Source: an uncultured Clostridia bacterium (lineage in GTDB: Bacteria > Bacillota > Clostridia > Oscillospirales > Acutalibacteraceae). Taken from it: DNA of 64,000 nt. The stretch's first letter is position 1, and each line of letters begins with the position of its first letter. A program made the translations under genes and the position numbers. Under the pieces are notes generated by a model that had not been told where the DNA came from, did not search any database, and saw only the letters and a list, made by a program, of their open reading frames with translations. This document shows positions 50,127 through 58,455 of the stretch, in pieces. Location of the stretch: the NCBI GenBank assembly GCA_944412445.1, contig CALYBJ010000003.1, forward strand, positions 1-64,000, written 5' to 3'.

Positions 50127-50498
50127 TCAGCCCTCCATAATCAGATTAAATAAGCTTTTTATTTCCTCGTCGGAAATACCTCTTTGCCTTGCTTTCTGCA
50201 CTGCCTTTTCCATTTCCTCTTCCAGCTCTTTTTTCTGTTCCTCCTGCAAAAGCTCTCTGTTCACGGGAGCTATATATGTCCCTTTTCCGTGAACCGTTAC
50301 CGTAAAGCCCTCTTCCTCCAAAACGTCGTAGGCCTTCTTCACGGTAAGCGCGCTTATTTTAAGCTCCTTTGAAAGAGTCCTTACGGAGGGCAGATTGTCG
50401 TTTTCTTTAAGCTCGCCCTTTTTTATCAGCGCCTTTATCTGTCCGCAGATCTGCTCGTAAATGGGAACCATCAGGGATTGGTTTATTATTATTTTCAT
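50127..50498 (-). CDS. GntR family regulator, YtrA subfamily
   Basis: A 123-residue repressor. The winged helix spans residues about 8-75 (PIYEQICGQIKALIKKGELK, LPSVRTLSKELKISALTVKKAYDVLEEEGF, HGKGTYIAPV). It has no large effector domain; only a short Glu/Lys-rich helix follows, which defines the YtrA group. ATG 50498 is preferred, a GTG at 50507 is possible. The upstream operator repeats overlap its own promoter, so autorepression of the operon is predicted, relieved by cell-envelope stress in known cases. Confidence 0.88.
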   Translation of the reverse strand: MKIIINQSLMVPIYEQICGQIKALIKKGELKENDNLPSVRTLSKELKISALTVKKAYDVLEEEGFTVTVHGKGTYIAPVNRELLQEEQKKELEEEMEKAVQKARQRGISDEEIKSLFNLIMEG

Positions 50499-50528
50499 CG
50501 GTGTCACATCTTTCGGTTACTTTCCGTA

Positions 50529-50575
50529 AACAGTATATAACAGTATATAACTGTTGTCAAGTGTTATATACTGTT
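50529..50575 (-). promoter_or_regulatory. YtrA-type operator and promoter
   Basis: AACAGTATATAAC at 50529-50541 and its exact inverse GTTATATACTGTT at 50563-50575 flank a third overlapping copy at 50539-50551. On the minus strand TTGACA (50560-50555) and TATACT (50537-50532) have a 17-base spacer, so the repeats cover the spacer, the -10 and the region upstream of -35. Confidence 0.82.
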
Positions 50576-50660
50576 TATTTAATTTTTTGAAAAAATTTTT
50601 TCAGTCAGGTTGAGTATTGAAGTATTTTTATTTTGCTGTATAATAAAAACGGTGGTTGTT

Positions 50661-51560
50661 ATGGAAAGCAAATGCTTTATTTGTCCCAGAAAATGCGGAG
50701 CTGACAGGTCTGTTTCAAAGGGAGTCTGCGGCGCAGGAGATAAAATCAAAATAGCAAGGGCGGCGCCTCACTTCTGGGAGGAACCCTGTATCAGCGGCTA
50801 CGGCGGCTCGGGAGCTGTTTTTTTCAGCGGCTGCAATATGAAATGCGTTTACTGTCAGAATTACGAAATCAGCAGCGGCTGCTTCGGCGGAGAAATTTCC
50901 CCGGAGCGTTTAAAAGAAATATATAAAGAGCTGATTTCGGAGGGTGTTCACAATATAAATCTTGTAACGCCCACTCATTTTTCGGAAGAAATCCTGAAAA
51001 CCTTAAACGAGCCGTTGCCGGTGCCCGTTGTTTACAATACAAGCGGATATGACAGCGTCGGCACATTAAGAAGCTTTGAGGGAAAAATACAGATTTATAT
51101 TCCCGATATGAAATATATGAGCGCTTCTCTTGCACAAAAATATTCCGGTGCTCCCGATTATCCGGAAACGGCTGAAAAAGCTATTAAAGAGATGTTCCGT
51201 CAGACGGGGGAGTTTGAGCTTGACAGTGAAGGCATTATGAAAAAGGGAGTTATAATAAGGCATCTTATGCTGCCCGGAGAGCTTGAAAATACTCTTGATG
51301 TAATAGACTGGGTGTCCTCGGAGTTTGACAATAAGGTAATGTTCAGTCTTATGAGCCAGTTTACGCCCAATGAAAACTGCAAATACAAAGAGCTTCAAAG
51401 AAGAGTGACAAGGGAGGAATATGAAAAGGCCGTGGATTATATGTATCTTGCGGGAATCGAAAACGGCTTCGTTCAGGATTTTTCCTCGGCAACCTCAGAT
51501 TATACGCCGTCCTTTAAGCTGGAAGGGGTATATAAGAGCGTTTACGGCGGGAATGAATAA
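50661..51560 (+). CDS. Radical SAM protein, PflX/PflA-like (COG1313)
   Basis: A 299-residue radical SAM enzyme related to pyruvate-formate-lyase-activating enzymes. An N-terminal cysteine pair (CFICPRKCGADRS) precedes the [4Fe-4S] motif GCNMKCVYCQNYE (CxxxCxxC) near residue 72. The barrel goes on with NINLVTPTHFSEEIL, VVYNTSGYDS and a final FSLMSQFTPN. ATG 50661 with GGTGG upstream is chosen over a longer frame from 50610. No glycyl-radical enzyme is adjacent, so the target is unknown. The gene stands divergent from the GntR operon. Confidence 0.85.
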   Translation: MESKCFICPRKCGADRSVSKGVCGAGDKIKIARAAPHFWEEPCISGYGGSGAVFFSGCNMKCVYCQNYEISSGCFGGEISPERLKEIYKELISEGVHNINLVTPTHFSEEILKTLNEPLPVPVVYNTSGYDSVGTLRSFEGKIQIYIPDMKYMSASLAQKYSGAPDYPETAEKAIKEMFRQTGEFELDSEGIMKKGVIIRHLMLPGELENTLDVIDWVSSEFDNKVMFSLMSQFTPNENCKYKELQRRVTREEYEKAVDYMYLAGIENGFVQDFSSATSDYTPSFKLEGVYKSVYGGNE

Positions 51561-51637
51561 TCTTATCAATTCTTGACTGAAAACAGTCATTATGATATCA
51601 TAATATTATATATTCCCATTGATTAGGGAGAAAAACC

Positions 51638-52621
51638 ATGATAATTGTAAAAACACCCTTGAGAATATCGTTTTTCGGCGGAGGAAGCGATTTTAAAGAC
51701 TACTATGAAAAGTACGGGGGACAGGTTCTGTCAACGGCGATTGATAAGTTCAGCTATGTTATTTTAAGGGATATGCCTCCTTATTTTTCATATAAGAATC
51801 AGCTTAATTATTCTGTTATAGAGCGTTTTAACAGTCCCGAGGAAGTAAAGCATCCTCTTGTAAGAGAGGCAATGAAATATTACGGTGCAGACGGCGTTCA
51901 GCTTGTTTATTACGCCGATCTGCCAGCCAGGTCGGGAATAGGCTCAAGCTCGTCTTTTTCGGTGGGTCTTGTAAATGCTTTTCATACCATGAAAAACGAT
52001 AACATAACAAAGAAACAGCTTGCACAGGAGGCTATTTATCTTGAACGGGAGCTTTGCAGGGAAGCCGGAGGCGTTCAGGATCAGATAGCCGCCGCTTACG
52101 GAGGTTTTAACCATATAACCTTTGATAAAAACGGCTTTAAAGTAACGCCTCTTGAGGTGTCAGGAGAAAGGCTCACGGAGCTTAATGAAAATCTTATGCT
52201 GTTTTTTACCGGCACTCAGAGAGTATCCTATAAGGTGTCCGAAATTCAGCAGAAAAATTTAGAATCCAACGCGTCTACAATAAAGGAAATGTGTGCCGCG
52301 GAAGACGAGGCTGTAAAAATTTTAAAATCAAAGAGCAGTCTTAATGATTTCGGACGGCTTCTTGATTATTCATGGCAAATGAAAAAAACTCTCGCCGACA
52401 GCGTATCAAATTTAAGTATTGACGGTATATATGAAAAAGCGTTGAAAGCGGGGGCTTTAGGCGGCAAGCTTTCGGGAGCGGGCGAAGGCGGCTTTATGTT
52501 CTTTTACGCAGAAAAGGAAAAACAGGAAAATGTAAAAAAGGCTTTAAAGGATTTAATATATGTTCCCTTTAAGTTTGAAAAATTCGGTTCAAGGGTAATT
52601 TACAACGGCAGTGATTTTTAA
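51638..52621 (+). CDS. hddA: GHMP kinase, D-glycero-D-manno-heptose 7-phosphate kinase-like
   Basis: A 327-residue sugar kinase. The N-terminal KTPLRISFFGGGSDFKDYY is the mark of HddA and related kinases; the ATP loop is PARSGIGSSSSFSVGL near residue 92, and the third GHMP motif is GALGGKLSGAGEGGFMFF. HddA makes heptose 1,7-bisphosphate of the alpha form for GDP-heptose. It leads a four-gene operon with gaps of 16 to 18 bases. The isomerase gmhA, which would make its substrate, is not in the window. Fucose or other sugar kinases are related, but the GmhB-like partner supports heptose. Confidence 0.8.
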   Translation: MIIVKTPLRISFFGGGSDFKDYYEKYGGQVLSTAIDKFSYVILRDMPPYFSYKNQLNYSVIERFNSPEEVKHPLVREAMKYYGADGVQLVYYADLPARSGIGSSSSFSVGLVNAFHTMKNDNITKKQLAQEAIYLERELCREAGGVQDQIAAAYGGFNHITFDKNGFKVTPLEVSGERLTELNENLMLFFTGTQRVSYKVSEIQQKNLESNASTIKEMCAAEDEAVKILKSKSSLNDFGRLLDYSWQMKKTLADSVSNLSIDGIYEKALKAGALGGKLSGAGEGGFMFFYAEKEKQENVKKALKDLIYVPFKFEKFGSRVIYNGSDF

Positions 52622-52639
52622 ATACAGAGAAGTGATTTT

Positions 52640-53575
52640 ATGAGAATACTTATAACAGGAGGAGCCGGATATATAGGCTCGGTGCTTACTCCCATGCTTT
52701 TGGGGCTGGGTCACGATGTAACCGTGCTCGACTCTTTTTTATACAGGCAAAGCTCTCTTCTTGACTGCTGCGCCTGCAAAAGCTTTCATGTTATTAACGG
52801 TGACGCAAGAGATGAGGAACTGATGTCAAAAGCCGTAAAAAACAAGGATATTATTATACCTCTTGCGGCTCTTGTAGGTTTTCCTCTCTGCGAAAAAAAC
52901 AAGCTTGACGCAAAAAGCACAAACTACGGAGCTGTTGAGCTTCTTTTAAGCCTGAGAGACAAGGACAGACAGAAAATAATTTTTCCCTGTACAAACAGCG
53001 GATACGGCATAGGAGAAAAAGATGTTTACTGCACCGAGGATTCTCCCATAAATCCTCTGTCCCTTTACGGAAGAACGAAAATGAAGGCTGAAAAAGCCAT
53101 TCTTGAAAGCGGAAATTCCCTTACGTTCCGTTTTGCCACTCTTTTCGGCGCTTCTCCCAGAATGAGAACGGATCTGCTTGTAAACGATTTTACCTACAGA
53201 GCCGTTTTTGACAGAACGGTGGTTGTCTTCGAGGGAAATTTTAAAAGGAATTATCTTCATGTAAGAGACGCCGCCAAAGCGTTTGTGTTCGCTATGGATA
53301 ATTTTGAAAAAATGCAGGGAAGACAGTATAACTGCGGCCTTTCCGACTGTAATATTTCAAAGCTTGAGCTGTGCGCAAAGATAAAGGAGCATATACCGTC
53401 TTTTGTTTATCTTGAATCGCCTATAGGCTCCGATCCCGATAAAAGGGATTATATCGTTTCAAACGAGAGACTTGAAAGCATGGGCTGGAAACCGTATTTT
53501 TCCGTTGACGACGGAATTGAGGAGCTTATAAAGGTTTATACCGTTATAAAAAACAATCAGTACGCTAATATTTAA
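52640..53575 (+). CDS. NAD-dependent sugar epimerase/dehydratase (extended SDR)
   Basis: A 311-residue extended short-chain dehydrogenase. The Rossmann motif is GGAGYIGSVLTP at residues 7-18; the catalytic Tyr and Lys are in PLSLYGRTKMKAEK; and YLHVRDAAKAFVFAMD is typical of nucleotide-sugar epimerases. In the heptose context it may modify GDP-heptose or act on another activated sugar in the same glycan. Substrate is not set by the sequence. RBS and 18-base spacing show it is in the hddA operon. Confidence 0.82.
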   Translation: MRILITGGAGYIGSVLTPMLLGLGHDVTVLDSFLYRQSSLLDCCACKSFHVINGDARDEELMSKAVKNKDIIIPLAALVGFPLCEKNKLDAKSTNYGAVELLLSLRDKDRQKIIFPCTNSGYGIGEKDVYCTEDSPINPLSLYGRTKMKAEKAILESGNSLTFRFATLFGASPRMRTDLLVNDFTYRAVFDRTVVVFEGNFKRNYLHVRDAAKAFVFAMDNFEKMQGRQYNCGLSDCNISKLELCAKIKEHIPSFVYLESPIGSDPDKRDYIVSNERLESMGWKPYFSVDDGIEELIKVYTVIKNNQYANI

Positions 53576-53591
53576 AAAAGGAAGGTTTTAT

Positions 53592-53948
53592 ATGATAACT
53601 CTCCTGAAGCCTGATTTTGAATTTGAAGATGAAAGAGGCTGTCTTGTGCAGCTTGTTCATGAAGGCTATCGGCAGGTTAATATGTGCTTTTCAAAAAAAG
53701 GCGCCGAAAGAGGCGGTCATTATCATAAGCTTAACAGGGAAATTTTTTATATAATTTCAGGAGAATTAACCATCACCGCCGAAAAAGACGGCAAAAAGGA
53801 AGCTTATGATTTCGGAAAAGGCGCAATGTTCGCCGTGGAAAAAAATACCGTTCATTCCCTTGCTTTTCACAAAGATACAGCAATGATCGTCATGTATGAC
53901 ATGGGAGTGGAGCTTCCCGGAGGAGCAAAGGATATTATTAGCGTATAA
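53592..53948 (+). CDS. Small cupin protein, sugar-nucleotide isomerase/epimerase-like
   Basis: A 118-residue single cupin barrel. It has DFEFEDERGCLVQLVHEGYRQVNMCFSKKG, then GGHYHKLNREIFYIISGELTITAEKDG with the metal or catalytic His pair, and VEKNTVHSLAFH (parts quoted). The layout is like WxcM/FdtA-type ketoisomerases and RmlC-related epimerases that work on dTDP- or GDP-keto sugars. Placed between an SDR and a sugar nucleotidyltransferase, it probably epimerises the keto intermediate. The gene ends 16 bases before the next start. Confidence 0.72.
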   Translation: MITLLKPDFEFEDERGCLVQLVHEGYRQVNMCFSKKGAERGGHYHKLNREIFYIISGELTITAEKDGKKEAYDFGKGAMFAVEKNTVHSLAFHKDTAMIVMYDMGVELPGGAKDIISV

Positions 53949-53964
53949 TTTTAAGGTGACAGAA

Positions 53965-55203
53965 ATGGAAGCTGTTGTACTTGCCGGAGGGCTGGGAACC
54001 CGTCTGAGAGAAAAAGTCAATAATATTCCCAAGGTTCTTGCACCTGCGGCAGGAAGACCTTTTTTGTTTTATGTCCTGGATTATCTTTACGCAAACGGCG
54101 TTACAAAAGCTGTTTTGGCAGTGTCCTATTTGGGGGAGCAGATTCAAAAGACAGTAGGCGGCGTGTACAAGGGCATGATTATAGACTACTCCTTTGAAAA
54201 AACGCCTCTCGGAACGGGCGGCGCCGTCAGAGAGGCTTTAAAGCAGTGCGGAGAGGATTATGTTTTCGTTTTAAACGGAGACACTGTTTTTGATGCCGAC
54301 CTTAGGGAAATGTATAAAAAAAGAGAAAAGGGTAAAGCTGTTTTAGCCGTTAAGTATCTTGAAAATACTTCAAGGTACGGAACGGTTGTTTTGTCAGACG
54401 AAAAAATCGTATCCTTTAAGGAAAAAAGAGAAAAGGGAAAAGGATACATAAACGGCGGCGTTTATCTTGTTGATAAAAATATTTCCGGCGCTTTTCCAGG
54501 TAAAGAAAATTTTTCTTTGGAAAATGATTTTTTTCAAAAAAATACGGATATACTGAAAAATTTTGTTTCAGACGGATATTTTATTGATATGGGAATTCCC
54601 GAGGATTATGAAACGGCGGAAAAAACAATTAAAAACGCTGTCTCCCCGAAAATGGGGAAAGCCGTATTCCTTGACCGTGACGGAACGATAAATGAAAATA
54701 CGGGACATCTGTTTAAAAAAGAGGATTTTTTATTCCTTGAAACTGTGCCGGATGCTATCAGGGAATTCAGAAAAAGAGGTTATTACGTTGTAGTTATTAC
54801 CAATCAGGCAGGCGTTGCAAAAGGACTGTATACGGAAAAAGACATTGAAATTCTTAACGGATATATTCAAACGGAGCTTTTAAAAACAGGTGCTTACATT
54901 GATTTGTTTCTGCACTGTCCCCATCATCCTGAGGGGATTGTTGAGGAATACAGAAAGAACTGCTTATGCCGAAAGCCCGGCACCGGAATGATACAAAAGG
55001 CTCTGGAATACTTTAAAGATAACGGAGTAATTCTTGATTTAAAAAATTCTGTTTTGGCAGGCGATATGGAATCCGACCTTGAAACAGGAAAAAATGCCGG
55101 AATAGGCTTTTGCGCAGGCGTGGGAAACAAAAAAATTGAAAATTCAAGTTATGCTGATTTGTATATTGATAAGCTGTATGATATTTTTAATTATATAAAA
55201 TAA
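53965..55203 (+). CDS. Fusion of sugar-1-phosphate guanylyltransferase (HddC-like) and heptose bisphosphate phosphatase (GmhB-like)
   Basis: A 412-residue two-domain enzyme. Residues 1-225 form a nucleotidyltransferase: VVLAGGLGTRLREKVNNIPKVLAPAAGRPF and LNGDTVF (Asp for metal). Residues 229-412 form an HAD phosphatase: FLDRDGTINENTG (nucleophile), VVITNQAGVAKG, the zinc loop CPHHPEG with CLCRKP, and AGDMESDLETGKNAG. The zinc loop is diagnostic for GmhB. Together they carry out the last two steps to an activated heptose: removal of the C7 phosphate and NDP transfer. ATG 53965 follows AAGGTGA; the longer frame from 53896 overlaps the cupin gene. Confidence 0.85.
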   Translation: MEAVVLAGGLGTRLREKVNNIPKVLAPAAGRPFLFYVLDYLYANGVTKAVLAVSYLGEQIQKTVGGVYKGMIIDYSFEKTPLGTGGAVREALKQCGEDYVFVLNGDTVFDADLREMYKKREKGKAVLAVKYLENTSRYGTVVLSDEKIVSFKEKREKGKGYINGGVYLVDKNISGAFPGKENFSLENDFFQKNTDILKNFVSDGYFIDMGIPEDYETAEKTIKNAVSPKMGKAVFLDRDGTINENTGHLFKKEDFLFLETVPDAIREFRKRGYYVVVITNQAGVAKGLYTEKDIEILNGYIQTELLKTGAYIDLFLHCPHHPEGIVEEYRKNCLCRKPGTGMIQKALEYFKDNGVILDLKNSVLAGDMESDLETGKNAGIGFCAGVGNKKIENSSYADLYIDKLYDIFNYIK

Positions 55204-55205
55204 AT

Positions 55206-55240
55206 AATCCGGCGGGCTTGATTGTCCGCCGGAAAAATTT
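55206..55240. terminator. Hairpin between convergent heptose and dockerin genes
   Basis: TCCGGCGG (55208-55215) pairs with CCGCCGGA (55226-55233), eight GC-rich pairs. AAAAATTTT follows on the plus side; on the minus side TTATTTATTTTA-like sequence follows. It can serve both genes. Confidence 0.6.
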
Positions 55241-55265
55241 TAAAAGCAAAAAAACAAATATTATT

Positions 55266-56111
55266 TTATATTATGTCAAAACCGCTTAAATCAAAATAGT
55301 TTTCAGGAAATTCAGCAGAAAGCTTGTTGATATTTATTTGAGACACGGTTCCGTTTGTTTCTACGGCTGTGATTTTCAAAAACTGCCCCATGGTATCAGT
55401 ATAAATTTTACACTGTGTACTGTCAACCGTATAGGAATATGTTATATATTCTGTATTGTTAATGGTTTCTTTTATGGGCGGATTCAAATTATCCCCGATA
55501 AAATTGTCAAACTGTTTTGTAATGGCTGTTGCGTCTTCAGGTGAAAGTCCGAATGTGTCGTACAAGCTTTCAGGGATATACATTGCAACCTTCCCTGAAG
55601 AAGCGGCATATACAACATACATCTTCCCGTCAAGTATTAAAAGTCCGCAGTCTGAAAGCCCCAGAGAAGCAAGCTGTTCGTCAAGCATATCACTTGAAAA
55701 ATAAATATTTTCACCGTCTCTTGCAAGAATAAGGGATATGTCTTCTGCTTCTATTTCAGCGTAATATGTTTTATTTTTTATCACAGAGATGGAATGGGCA
55801 AACCCTTGTCCGTCGAAGCCGCAGGAAAAGCTGCCTACCTTTGCGGCAACCCTCAAAACGGTTCTTGCGTCGGCAGAAGTGATTTTTCCGTTATTGTCAG
55901 TGTCAACGCTTAACATTGATATACCTTCTGAGCTGTCAAGCTTTGCGGATATTCTTAAAACTGCTCTTGCGTCCGACGCCGTAATTTTTCCGTCAAGGTT
56001 TACATCTCCCATCATTACGGCAGTTTCTGAAGGAAGACTTTCCGCGGATACTGTTATTAAAGGGAGGCAGGCCATGGTAAGAGCCAAAATAAGCGTCAAA
56101 AATTTTTTCAT
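55266..56111 (-). CDS. Secreted protein with N-terminal dockerin and a domain of unknown function
   Basis: A 281-residue exported protein. Signal peptide 1-24 (MKKFLTLILALTMACLPLITVSA-type). A type I dockerin comes first, about residues 34-95, with Ca-binding segments DVNLDGKITASDAR and DTDNNGKITSADAR and helices AVLRISAKL and TVLRVAAKV. The remaining 185 residues form a beta-rich domain (KTYYAEIEAEDISLILARDGENIYF and YITYSYTVDSTQCKIYTDTMGQFLKI, in part) that I cannot assign; it resembles lipoprotein-type fold proteins that bind small ligands. A dockerin right after the signal peptide is less common than at the C-terminus. It is a lone gene. Confidence 0.82.
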   Translation of the reverse strand: MKKFLTLILALTMACLPLITVSAESLPSETAVMMGDVNLDGKITASDARAVLRISAKLDSSEGISMLSVDTDNNGKITSADARTVLRVAAKVGSFSCGFDGQGFAHSISVIKNKTYYAEIEAEDISLILARDGENIYFSSDMLDEQLASLGLSDCGLLILDGKMYVVYAASSGKVAMYIPESLYDTFGLSPEDATAITKQFDNFIGDNLNPPIKETINNTEYITYSYTVDSTQCKIYTDTMGQFLKITAVETNGTVSQININKLSAEFPENYFDLSGFDII

Positions 56112-56254
56112 AAAATCACACTCCTGTTTTTGTACAAATCATACCATATATAAAATGTTTTTACAAGTATATAATATAAAGCTTTAATGAGAATTAAAAT
56201 CATTCTGCGGTAAAAATATTTGTTTTGAAAAGTTAAAAATAAATAAAAAAACTA

Positions 56255-56283
56255 TTGACAAACAGAAAAACTTCTGTTATAAT
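56255..56283 (+). promoter_or_regulatory. Consensus promoter of tRNA-Leu
   Basis: TTGACA (56255-56260), 17-base spacer, TATAAT (56278-56283); the mature tRNA begins 22 bases later. Both boxes are perfect, as expected for a stable RNA gene. Confidence 0.88.
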
Positions 56284-56304
56284 CCTATATGTTCTCAGCG
56301 AATT

Positions 56305-56388
56305 GCGAGAGTGGCGGAATCGGCAGACGCGCACGTTTGAGGGGCGTGTGGTAATCCCGTACGGGTTCAAGTCCCGTCTCTCGCACCA
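56305..56388 (+). tRNA. tRNA-Leu (anticodon GAG)
   Basis: Acceptor stem GCGAGAG/CTCTCGC with encoded ACCA end. The anticodon arm CACGT-TTGAGGG-GCGTG gives anticodon GAG, reading CUC and CUU. The long variable arm and GGTTCAAGTCC T-loop are those of a class II leucine tRNA. 84 bases including CCA. Confidence 0.95.
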
Positions 56389-56417
56389 AAAAGACGGTTT
56401 TTACACCGTCTTTTTTC
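56388..56417 (+). terminator. Terminator after tRNA-Leu
   Basis: AAAGACGGT and ACCGTCTTT form a 9-bp stem starting right behind the CCA end, followed by a T6 tract at about 56411-56416. Confidence 0.85.
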
Positions 56418-56457
56418 TTTTGTCTGAAAAGTTTTTTGTATTATACGAGGCGAAGAA

Positions 56458-56949
56458 ATGAATATTAATTTGCTTATTGACGAAATGTTTTTGTATTTTT
56501 CGGGAGATCCAAAAAGAATACAGCATTTTATTAAGGTTTACGAATTTGCAAGGCTGATAGGAATGTCGGAAAGGCTCAGTGATGAAGAGCAGGAAATACT
56601 TGAAACTGCGGCTGTTGTGCATGATATAGGGATAAAGCCTGCCGAAGAAAAGTACGGAAGCTCCGCAGGAAAGCTTCAGGAGCAGGAAGGTCCCGAAGCT
56701 GCCGGAAAAATCCTTTTAAAGCTGGGGTACTGTGAAAAAATTACCGAAAGGGTAAAATATCTTGTAGGTCATCATCATACCTATGATAATATTGCTGATA
56801 AGGATTACCGCATACTTGTTGAAGCGGATTTCCTTGTTAATATGTATGAGGATTCCCTGTCGGAGGAAGCAGTTAAAAAGGCTTATGAAAAAATTTTCAG
56901 AACAGAAAACGGGAAGCGTCTGTGCAGAATAATTTACGGCATAAAATAA
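56458..56949 (+). CDS. HD domain phosphohydrolase
   Basis: A 163-residue helical metal-dependent phosphohydrolase. Ligands are visible as H23 in RIQHFIKVYEFA, the HD pair in AAVVHDIGIKPAEEKYG, and HHHTYDN further on with Asp in LVEADFLVNMYED. The small size and the EQEGPEAAGKILLKLGY text match a clostridial single-domain HD family with unknown nucleotide substrate. It begins 41 bases after the tRNA terminator and has a weak terminator of its own. Confidence 0.82.
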   Translation: MNINLLIDEMFLYFSGDPKRIQHFIKVYEFARLIGMSERLSDEEQEILETAAVVHDIGIKPAEEKYGSSAGKLQEQEGPEAAGKILLKLGYCEKITERVKYLVGHHHTYDNIADKDYRILVEADFLVNMYEDSLSEEAVKKAYEKIFRTENGKRLCRIIYGIK

Positions 56950-56972
56950 CGGCAGTCTTTTGACCGCCGTTT

Positions 56973-57047
56973 TGGAGCTGATGGTCGGAATCGAACCGAC
57001 AACCTGCTCATTACGAATGAGCTGCTCTGCCATTGAGCCACATCAGC
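56973..57047 (-). tRNA. tRNA-Thr (anticodon CGT)
   Basis: On the minus strand GCTGATG/CATCAGC form the acceptor stem, with the CCA end encoded at 56975-56973. The anticodon arm GCTCA-TTCGTAA-TGAGC gives CGT, reading ACG. T-loop GGTTCGATTCC. 75 bases including CCA. Confidence 0.95.
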
Positions 57048-57209
57048 AAATGTTCAATTAAAATTACTAAGTTATTATAATAAATATCTTGTTATTTTTC
57101 AAGTGTTTTTGCAGATATTTTTAATTATAATAAATATTTTTTCAATTTTGTTGCGTTTAAGTCAAGTTAAATGTAAAATAGCTTGTATGACTTTTTGGGA
57201 AGTGTATTT

Positions 57210-57719
57210 ATGACCGGCAATAAAAACAGGAAAATCATTTTTAAAAGAATTTTATCTCTTGTGCTTGTTTTTCTTAATATGCTTTTAATATTTCTGCTTT
57301 CGGCGGAAAACGCGGAGCAGTCCGCCGCTTTAAGCGCTGTCTTTTCAGATTCTCTTGCATATAAGATACTTGATTTTTTTAATTTTTCTCCCGATACAAT
57401 AGAATTTTTGCTTGAAAAAAGCTCCTTTATCGTAAGAAAAACGGCTCACTTTTCGGAATACGCTCTTTTGGGCTTTCTTCTTTCCTTTGCCTGCCGTTCG
57501 TTCGGTCTTAGCAAAAAGATTTCTTTTGCTGTTTCCCAGGTGACAGGCTCTCTTTACGCCGTGTCAGATGAAATACATCAGCTTTTTGTGGACGGCAGAA
57601 GCTGTGAATTCCGTGATATGGCAATAGACTGGTGCGGAGTTTTCTTCGGCATAGCCGTATTTTATATTTTAAGGGTTATTTTATGCAAAATAAAATCAAA
57701 AAAGAAAAATAAATTTTGA
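57210..57719 (+). CDS. VanZ family membrane protein
   Basis: A 169-residue protein with four membrane helices. VanZ marks are RKTAHFSEYALLGFLLSF, then SDEIHQLFVDGRSCEFRDMAIDWCGVFFG (parts quoted) with conserved His, Glu and Arg-Asp positions. VanZ gives low teicoplanin resistance in enterococci, but chromosomal family members such as this one have no tested role. ATG 57210 with GGGAAG upstream is preferred over TTG 57183. Convergent with the DUF1624 gene; the stop codons are almost adjacent. Confidence 0.88.
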   Translation: MTGNKNRKIIFKRILSLVLVFLNMLLIFLLSAENAEQSAALSAVFSDSLAYKILDFFNFSPDTIEFLLEKSSFIVRKTAHFSEYALLGFLLSFACRSFGLSKKISFAVSQVTGSLYAVSDEIHQLFVDGRSCEFRDMAIDWCGVFFGIAVFYILRVILCKIKSKKKNKF

Positions 57720-58439
57720 TTATCCGCTTATAAAAAATTTAATGATAAGAGTTATTAAATAAAGCACCGGCTGATGAGCCATATAAATTATAAGGGAGTG
57801 CCTTCCTACGGCAGGAAAAACAGGAACCTTTACGGTGTAAAATTTTTTCGGGAATTTGTTGTTTTTAATGTAGTATCCCAGCCATGTGCCGAAAAGGAAA
57901 ACAAATATCCAGGGAAACACGGGAAAATAATCGTAGCTTGCAAAGCCCGGATATTCAAAGCCGAACATCCAAAGATTTTTTGACTGGGTTTCGATATTGT
58001 TTACCACATAGTAAGAAGCAAAGCCTCCTGCGATACAAAAAAACGGCATAATGATTTTCGGGACTTTTTCCCACAGCTTATGGGTAAAGCCGTAAAACAG
58101 CATACAGAACGCCAGAAGATGAAGAATTCCGAAAAGTATCGTCATATCCATAAAATAGGTGACGATTGTAATAATTTCAGCCATTACAAGAGTCAAGACG
58201 CCTCTTTTAAGATTACTCCTCGAAAAATTTGAGGAAACGCCGCACAGGAGTATAAAAAGCCCGGCGAAAATACAGTGGAGAAAATCAAAAACAGTGTTGG
58301 TGAAAAGCCACCGGGGAGCGTCAAGGAAGGTGACAAGATCATAAAGGAAATGGTGAAGAACCATAAGAACGACGGCAAAGCCTCTTGCAGCGTCAATAAT
58401 TTCTATACGCTGTTTTTTTGTGTTTATGCCGCCGTTCAT
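57720..58439 (-). CDS. DUF1624 / HGSNAT-like membrane acyltransferase-type protein
   Basis: A 239-residue protein with six to seven helices. It begins IEIIDAARGFAVVLMVLHHFLYDLV, the mark of DUF1624 proteins related to heparan-alpha-glucosaminide N-acetyltransferase; the His pair near residue 30 is conserved. FHVFPWIFVFLFGTWLGYY-like and GRHSLIIYMAHQPVLY segments follow near the C-terminus. It may acylate a cell-surface sugar. ATG 58439 with AAGGTG six bases upstream is chosen. It lies 17 bases behind the alpha-galactosidase gene and is probably co-transcribed. Confidence 0.82.
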   Translation of the reverse strand: MNGGINTKKQRIEIIDAARGFAVVLMVLHHFLYDLVTFLDAPRWLFTNTVFDFLHCIFAGLFILLCGVSSNFSRSNLKRGVLTLVMAEIITIVTYFMDMTILFGILHLLAFCMLFYGFTHKLWEKVPKIIMPFFCIAGGFASYYVVNNIETQSKNLWMFGFEYPGFASYDYFPVFPWIFVFLFGTWLGYYIKNNKFPKKFYTVKVPVFPAVGRHSLIIYMAHQPVLYLITLIIKFFISG

Positions 58440-58455
58440 TTTTTTCACCTTTCTT

